Shown: piece by piece, positions 35,280-38,750 of the stretch
Layout: each line of letters starts with the position of its first letter
How positions within the stretch are numbered: position 1 is the first letter of the stretch
Assembly (NCBI GenBank): GCA_903959855.1
Contig: CAJBYR010000151.1
Coordinates: 1-38,750, forward strand
DNA from: an uncultured beta proteobacterium
GTDB lineage: Bacteria; Pseudomonadota; Gammaproteobacteria; Burkholderiales; Rhodocyclaceae
DNA length: 38,750 bases
Reading direction: 5' to 3'
The notes under the pieces: generated by a model
The model's database searches: none
The model's input: the letters and a program-made list of their open reading frames with translations, nothing else
Told to the model about the DNA's origin: nothing
Position numbers and translations under genes: made by a program

Positions 35280-36438
35280 GCTGGCGCCGTCCAAACGGGA
35301 CACCGCCTCCGTCTCTGCCAGAGGCATAGCTTTCCGCTTCGGCACACGGTTTGGCCTGCTGGCAGTGGCGCTGCTCGCCGGGTGCGCGAGCGATATACCG
35401 CTGCGTGAGGCACCGCCGCGTCCGACCGACGTCCGTGCGCAGATCGTTGGCCTGATGCCCGCCGGTACGGCAGATCGTGCCGGTTGGGCGACCGACATCT
35501 ATGCGGCGCTGAGCGCCCTGGAAATATCTCCGACACCGGCGAACATCTGCGCGGTGCTGGCCGTGGTCGAGCAGGAATCCACTTACCGTGCCGATCCCGA
35601 AGTGCCGAAGCTGGGGCAGATCGCCTGGGGCGAAATCGATCGCCGTGCCGAGCGCCTCGGCGTGCCGGCGGTGGCCGTGCATCTGGCACTGAAGCTGCCG
35701 TCGTCGAACGGCATGAGCTACGCCGAACGCATCGATATGGTGAAGACCGAAAAGGACCTGAGCCTGATCTTCGAGGACCTGATCGATCGCGTGCCGCTGG
35801 GCAAACGCCTGTTCGCCAGCTGGAACCCGGTGCGTACCGGTGGCCCGATGCAGGTCGGCATCGCCTTCGCCGAACGCCATGCACAGGAGCGCAGCTACCC
35901 TTACCCGGTGCCGGACTCGATCCGCCACGAGGTATTTTCGCGGCGCGGCGGCCTGTACTTCGGCATCGCCCACCTGTTGGGCTATCCGGCGAACTACGAC
36001 AGGCTGGTCTATCGCTACGCCGACTTCAATGCCGGGCACTACGCCAGCCGCAACGCCGCCTTCCAGAACGCGGTGAGCGTTGCCTCGGGGATTCCGCTCG
36101 ACCTCGACGGTGACCTGGTGCGTCGCGGCGATGACGACGGCAAGCCCGGTGCCACGGAGCTGGCGGTGCGTTCCCTGGCGCGGCGCCTCGACATGGGCCA
36201 TGGCGCGATCCGCGAGGCACTGGAGCAGGGCGACGGGCTCGCCTTCGAGCGCAGCGAGCTCTACCGTCGCGTGTTCGAGCTGGCGGACCGGGCCGAGCGC
36301 CAGCCGGTGCCGCGCGCCATGCTGCCGCGCATCGTGTTGAAGAGTCCGAAGATCACCCGCAAGCTCACCACAGAATGGTTCGCCAATCGCGTCGATGAAC
36401 GCCAGCGCAAATGCCTGGCGCGCGCCGCGGGCACCTAG
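35248..36438 (+). CDS. DUF1615 lipoprotein
   Basis: A 396-residue protein from GTG 35248. The lipobox LLAVALLAGC places the lipidated cysteine at about residue 46, with a Phe/Arg-rich stretch before it (ARGIAFRFGTRFG). The mature protein contains ICAVLAVVEQESTYRADPEVP, a lysozyme-like Glu-containing segment, and SWNPVRTGGPMQVGIAFAERH and LLGYPANYDRLVYRYADFNAGHYASRNAAFQ in consecutive blocks typical of DUF1615. The family is uncharacterised; the QESTYRADP motif hints at a transglycosylase-type fold. The first ~12 residues are encoded by the repeat at 35241-35279 and there is no other ATG or GTG before the signal sequence, so the start is uncertain. It ends 15 bp from the convergent MFS gene. 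Confidence 0.85.
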   Translation: MSPKGTSFGASLAPSKRDTASVSARGIAFRFGTRFGLLAVALLAGCASDIPLREAPPRPTDVRAQIVGLMPAGTADRAGWATDIYAALSALEISPTPANICAVLAVVEQESTYRADPEVPKLGQIAWGEIDRRAERLGVPAVAVHLALKLPSSNGMSYAERIDMVKTEKDLSLIFEDLIDRVPLGKRLFASWNPVRTGGPMQVGIAFAERHAQERSYPYPVPDSIRHEVFSRRGGLYFGIAHLLGYPANYDRLVYRYADFNAGHYASRNAAFQNAVSVASGIPLDLDGDLVRRGDDDGKPGATELAVRSLARRLDMGHGAIREALEQGDGLAFERSELYRRVFELADRAERQPVPRAMLPRIVLKSPKITRKLTTEWFANRVDERQRKCLARAAGT

Positions 36439-36453
36439 CGCGTGGCGGGCGCC

Positions 36454-37638
36454 TCAGCGCCGGTGCAGCAGAAACTGCGCCGCAATCGCGCCCAGGGTAA
36501 ACGCCAGCAACAGCAGGCCGAGATTCACCGTGTCGTCGTGGCTCACCAGCCCCACCGAATAGCCACCCAGCGCGCCCATCAGTTGCTGCATCAGGCCGGC
36601 CACGGCAGCGGCGGCACCGGCCAGCGCCGGTACCGCGCCAACGGTGCCCGCCAGGGTGGACGGCAACAGGAATCCGTGGCCGATGCCCAGCAGCATCAAG
36701 GGCAGCGCGAACGCCAGCGGCGTCTTCAGGCCGGACAGGGTCAGTAGCAAGGCGATACCGGCGACCGTAGTCAGCTGACCCAGCGCCATCATGCGGCGTT
36801 CGCCCTGGCGGTGGATCAGGCGGCTGGTGAGGAAGTTGCCGGCAACGTAGGCGAAGGGCACGCACATGATGTACCAGCCGATGTCGGCCGGACCGACGCC
36901 GTAGCTGCCAAGCACGATCGGCGCACCGCCGAGGAAGACATAGAAGGCCGCCGTGGTCAGCGCCAGGATGCCGACATGGAGCAGGAAGGCCGGCTCATGC
37001 GCCAGCCGCGCGTAGGCGATGCCCATGTCGTGCAGCCAGTGCGTGTCGGGCGCCACCTTTCGCTCGTGCGTCGGCAGGCCGCGCCAGGCGGCGACCAGCA
37101 GCACGGCGGCCAGCGCGGCGATCAGGAGGAAGTTCGACTGCCAGCCCAGGCGCACGTGCAACTGTCCGCCAATGACGGTTGCCAATGGCGGGCAGAAGCC
37201 CAGCGTCATGCCGACCCAGGCCATGACGCGGGTGCGTTCGGGCCCGCGGAACAGGTCCTGCACCATGGCGCGCCCGACCACCATGCCGGCGGCGCTGCCG
37301 GCGCCCTGCAGCGTGCGCGCCGCGATCAGCGCAGGCAGGTCCGGCGCCAGTGCCGCCAGCAAGGAACCGACCCCGGCTAGCGCCAGCCCGGCCATCAGGA
37401 TGCGTTTGCGGCCATGGCGATCCGAAAGCGGGCCAAACAGCAGTTGCAGCGCACCGTAGGCCACCAGGTAGCCGCTCAACGTCAGCTGCACCCCGGCCTG
37501 CCCGGCGCCGAAGATCGCACCCCATTCCTGCATTGACGGCAGGCAGATGGTCATCGCCAGCAGGCCGAAGGCGATTTGCGCCAACAGGTTGGCGATCAGC
37601 AGACCGTGCGGCGGTGTGTCGGGCGGGGGCGGGGTCAT
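36454..37638 (-). CDS. Bcr/CflA-type MFS drug-efflux transporter
   Basis: A 394-residue protein with twelve hydrophobic segments. The loop after helix II reads GPLSDRHGRKRILMAG (MFS motif A), and the helix IV-V region includes ARTLQGAGSAAGMVVGRAMVQDL, the drug:H+ antiporter signature of the Bcr/CflA subgroup. ATG 37638 is chosen because it lies just before the first helix (PPHGLLIANLLAQIAFGLLAM); an earlier start at 37719 would add 27 Arg-rich residues unlike the family. It is convergent with the DUF1615 gene. Substrates are not predictable. Confidence 0.9.
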   Translation of the reverse strand: MTPPPPDTPPHGLLIANLLAQIAFGLLAMTICLPSMQEWGAIFGAGQAGVQLTLSGYLVAYGALQLLFGPLSDRHGRKRILMAGLALAGVGSLLAALAPDLPALIAARTLQGAGSAAGMVVGRAMVQDLFRGPERTRVMAWVGMTLGFCPPLATVIGGQLHVRLGWQSNFLLIAALAAVLLVAAWRGLPTHERKVAPDTHWLHDMGIAYARLAHEPAFLLHVGILALTTAAFYVFLGGAPIVLGSYGVGPADIGWYIMCVPFAYVAGNFLTSRLIHRQGERRMMALGQLTTVAGIALLLTLSGLKTPLAFALPLMLLGIGHGFLLPSTLAGTVGAVPALAGAAAAVAGLMQQLMGALGGYSVGLVSHDDTVNLGLLLLAFTLGAIAAQFLLHRR

Positions 37639-37832
37639 CGGGCGGTAGCGCCTGGCGGAGCGGCGGGATGTGATGCCGGGCAGCCGCCGAGTATCCTCGC
37701 AAGCCGCCGGCTCGGTCAATCGACCGGCGCGGTTGCGGCGAAGCCGGAAATGGAATTCGTCAGCTCAAGCGCGCCGGGCGGCATGCGATACAAGGGAGGC
37801 TTGGCGATGCCGGAACGGATGCTCAGGCCATG

Positions 37833-37871
37833 GATCGCCGTGTCCCCCAAGGGGACTTCCTTCGGGGCGTC
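37833..37871. repeat. 39-bp exact repeat, copy 2
   Basis: Identical to 35241-35279, in the same orientation, about 2.6 kb away, on the far side of the DUF1615 and MFS genes. The two copies thus bracket those two genes as direct repeats. Confidence 0.85.
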
Positions 37872-38170
37872 ACCAGCGCCGACTTCTGTAGGACGGCAAC
37901 TAGCGGCCAATTCCGGACCTAGCCACCGCTCCTCCATTGAGGATGATTTCTTGGCTCGATTTCCCATTAGCCGACATTGAATCAGGTCCACCGACTTCCT
38001 CCGCAGCAACTTCGGCTGTGCAGCGGGTGCGGTCCGTCGGATTCAATGCTCAGCGAATATCACTTCAACAAAGCAAGCTTCCGCATACCGGATCGCGTCG
38101 TGCCGGTGTACGGCGAGTTGCAGTCGTTCAACGAGCATCCCACGAATGCCCCCAACATGCAAAATTCGGG

Positions 38171-38200
38171 CACCCAATGGGTGAATTTCACAGCTGTGAA
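38171..38200. repeat. Two adjacent perfect palindromes downstream of the Ig-like protein gene
   Basis: CACCCA-A-TGGGTG (38171-38183) and TTCACAGCTGTGAA (38187-38200) lie about 25 bp beyond the stop of the minus-strand surface-protein gene. No strong T-run follows on the minus strand, so a terminator function is only possible. Confidence 0.5.
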
Positions 38201-38224
38201 CGTAGCCACTAGATCAGACGACCC

Positions 38225-38750
38225 TTACTTCACCTCGCTCGCCCCGCCAAAGCGCAACACTACCTTGGTCGTCGCTTCGCCGCCGGAGTTGTCGCGGGCG
38301 ACCACGCTGATCTCGATCTGCTGTATGCCTTGCGGTGCGTTGCCGGTGAAGCGACCTGTCCCGGAATCGAACTTTAACCAATCCGGCAGCGGCTTGCCGT
38401 CGGCCTGGCGAGCCTCCAGCACCACCGATGCCTTCGTATCGGAGTGCTTGAAGGTGTCTTTTGGCAGCGTGAAGCTGAACAACGATCCCGCCGGCACCGT
38501 CGTTGCGCCGAAGGAGCGCACGCTGACAAAACCGGAGTTTTCACCACCGCCAAGCGCTGAACTGCTGGAAGACGAAGACCCAACCTGACTGCCAGAGCCG
38601 CTTGCGAGTGGAATTTCTGCGCCTGTCGCCAATGCCACAGGAATCGGATCGCCGCCGGTGCGTGGGGTGCCTCCCGGCGCGGGCGTACCTGTCGGATCAC
38701 CGCCAGTGCTTGGGGTGCCACTTGGAGTCGGCGTGCCTGTCGGTGTCGGC
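38225..38750 (-). CDS. C-terminal part of a Thr/Pro-rich, Ig-like (cadherin-type) surface protein (5' end outside window)
   Basis: The minus frame is open from the right edge to TAA at 38225, about 174 residues. The upstream part is a low-complexity linker of TP, TGT and GGDP units (for example PTPTGTPTPSGTP), then a serine run (GSSSSSSSALGGG). The C-terminal domain FVSVRSFGATTVPAG, FSFTLPKDTFKHSD, then PLPDWLKFDSGTGRFTGNAPQG and IEISVVARDNSGG has the L-x-W-L-x-F-D-x2-T-x2-F-x-G-x-P signature of putative-Ig/dystroglycan-type cadherin-like domains found in large adhesins and calcium-dependent surface proteins. GTG 38638 is an internal codon, not a start. Total size is unknown. Confidence 0.8.
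   Translation of the reverse strand, partial: PTPTGTPTPSGTPSTGGDPTGTPAPGGTPRTGGDPIPVALATGAEIPLASGSGSQVGSSSSSSSALGGGENSGFVSVRSFGATTVPAGSLFSFTLPKDTFKHSDTKASVVLEARQADGKPLPDWLKFDSGTGRFTGNAPQGIQQIEISVVARDNSGGEATTKVVLRFGGASEVK

Larger units (their letters stand above)
37639..38224. other. Intergenic stretch of about 590 bp without a recognised gene
   Basis: It contains the second copy of the 39-bp repeat (37833-37871), an inverted pair CATTGAATC (37975-37983) and GATTCAATG (38040-38048), and two adjacent palindromes (38171-38200). Base composition from about 37900 onward is visibly less GC-rich than the rest of the window. Short frames there have no family signature. It may be a remnant of inserted DNA. 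Confidence 0.5.

Noticed and set aside
37833-38224. Integron attC site or CRISPR repeat
   Set aside because: The palindromes lack the conserved attC core sites, and there is no regularly spaced repeat-spacer array anywhere in the window.

Overview
This is a high-GC bacterial chromosomal segment with dense, short-spaced genes, many 1-4 bp start/stop overlaps and frequent GTG starts. The gene set (liu-type leucine catabolism, RapZ, PurT, HslVU, DUF1615 lipoprotein, Zur-linked zinc uptake) points to a betaproteobacterium, most likely of the Rhodocyclales/Sterolibacteriaceae kind. That placement is inference from gene content and protein style, not from a marker gene. No rRNA, tRNA, CRISPR array, prophage or intact insertion sequence was found.

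Layout. (1) 1-10633: a plus-strand acyl-CoA block. It holds the end of a beta-carbonic anhydrase, a thiolase, an unusual crotonase, an acyl-CoA dehydrogenase, a VapBC toxin-antitoxin pair with its own palindromic operator, a 2-hydroxychromene-2-carboxylate isomerase-like protein, and then the liuB-liuC-liuD-liuE set (methylcrotonyl-CoA carboxylase beta, methylglutaconyl-CoA hydratase, carboxylase alpha, HMG-CoA lyase) with a small DUF1289 protein. (2) 10633-17019: a metallo-beta-lactamase-fold hydrolase, rapZ, a NusG-domain-II protein, a Gx-type membrane protein and a Lon-substrate-binding-domain protein on the plus strand; mutY and purT converge on them from the minus strand; a flavin reductase is divergent from purT. 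(3) 17020-19694: tandem hairpins, a small unknown gene with a good promoter and terminator, a divergent LysR regulator, and rlmI.

(4) 19750-27651: a bidirectional zinc-homeostasis locus. Minus-strand ZIP permease, ZrgA-like (DUF2796), ABC ATPase, FtsX-type permease and DUF3299 genes face a plus-strand operon of zur, a small His/Cys secreted protein, an outer-membrane beta-barrel, and a ZnuA/ZnuB-like pair that lacks a neighbouring ZnuC ATPase. The 107 bp between the two operons contains two palindromes that are the obvious Zur operators. (5) 27713-31758: a protein with two STAS-like modules, hslV and hslU (separated by a repeat element), and an AEC-type transporter. (6) 31791-35192: a compact three-gene cassette of an HD-domain phosphohydrolase, an APH-fold small-molecule kinase and an enolase paralogue whose catalytic histidine is alanine. 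This is the best candidate here for an undescribed pathway. (7) 35248-38750: a DUF1615 lipoprotein, a convergent Bcr/CflA-type efflux pump, about 590 bp without a recognisable gene, and the C-terminal end of a Thr/Pro-rich, Ig-like surface protein running off the right edge.

Small palindromic repeats recur across the window: one family at 1618-1674 and 29437-29494, a related hairpin read in frame within mutY, a 39-bp exact repeat at 35241 and 37833, and palindromes in the vapB tail. Several have altered gene starts or ends.
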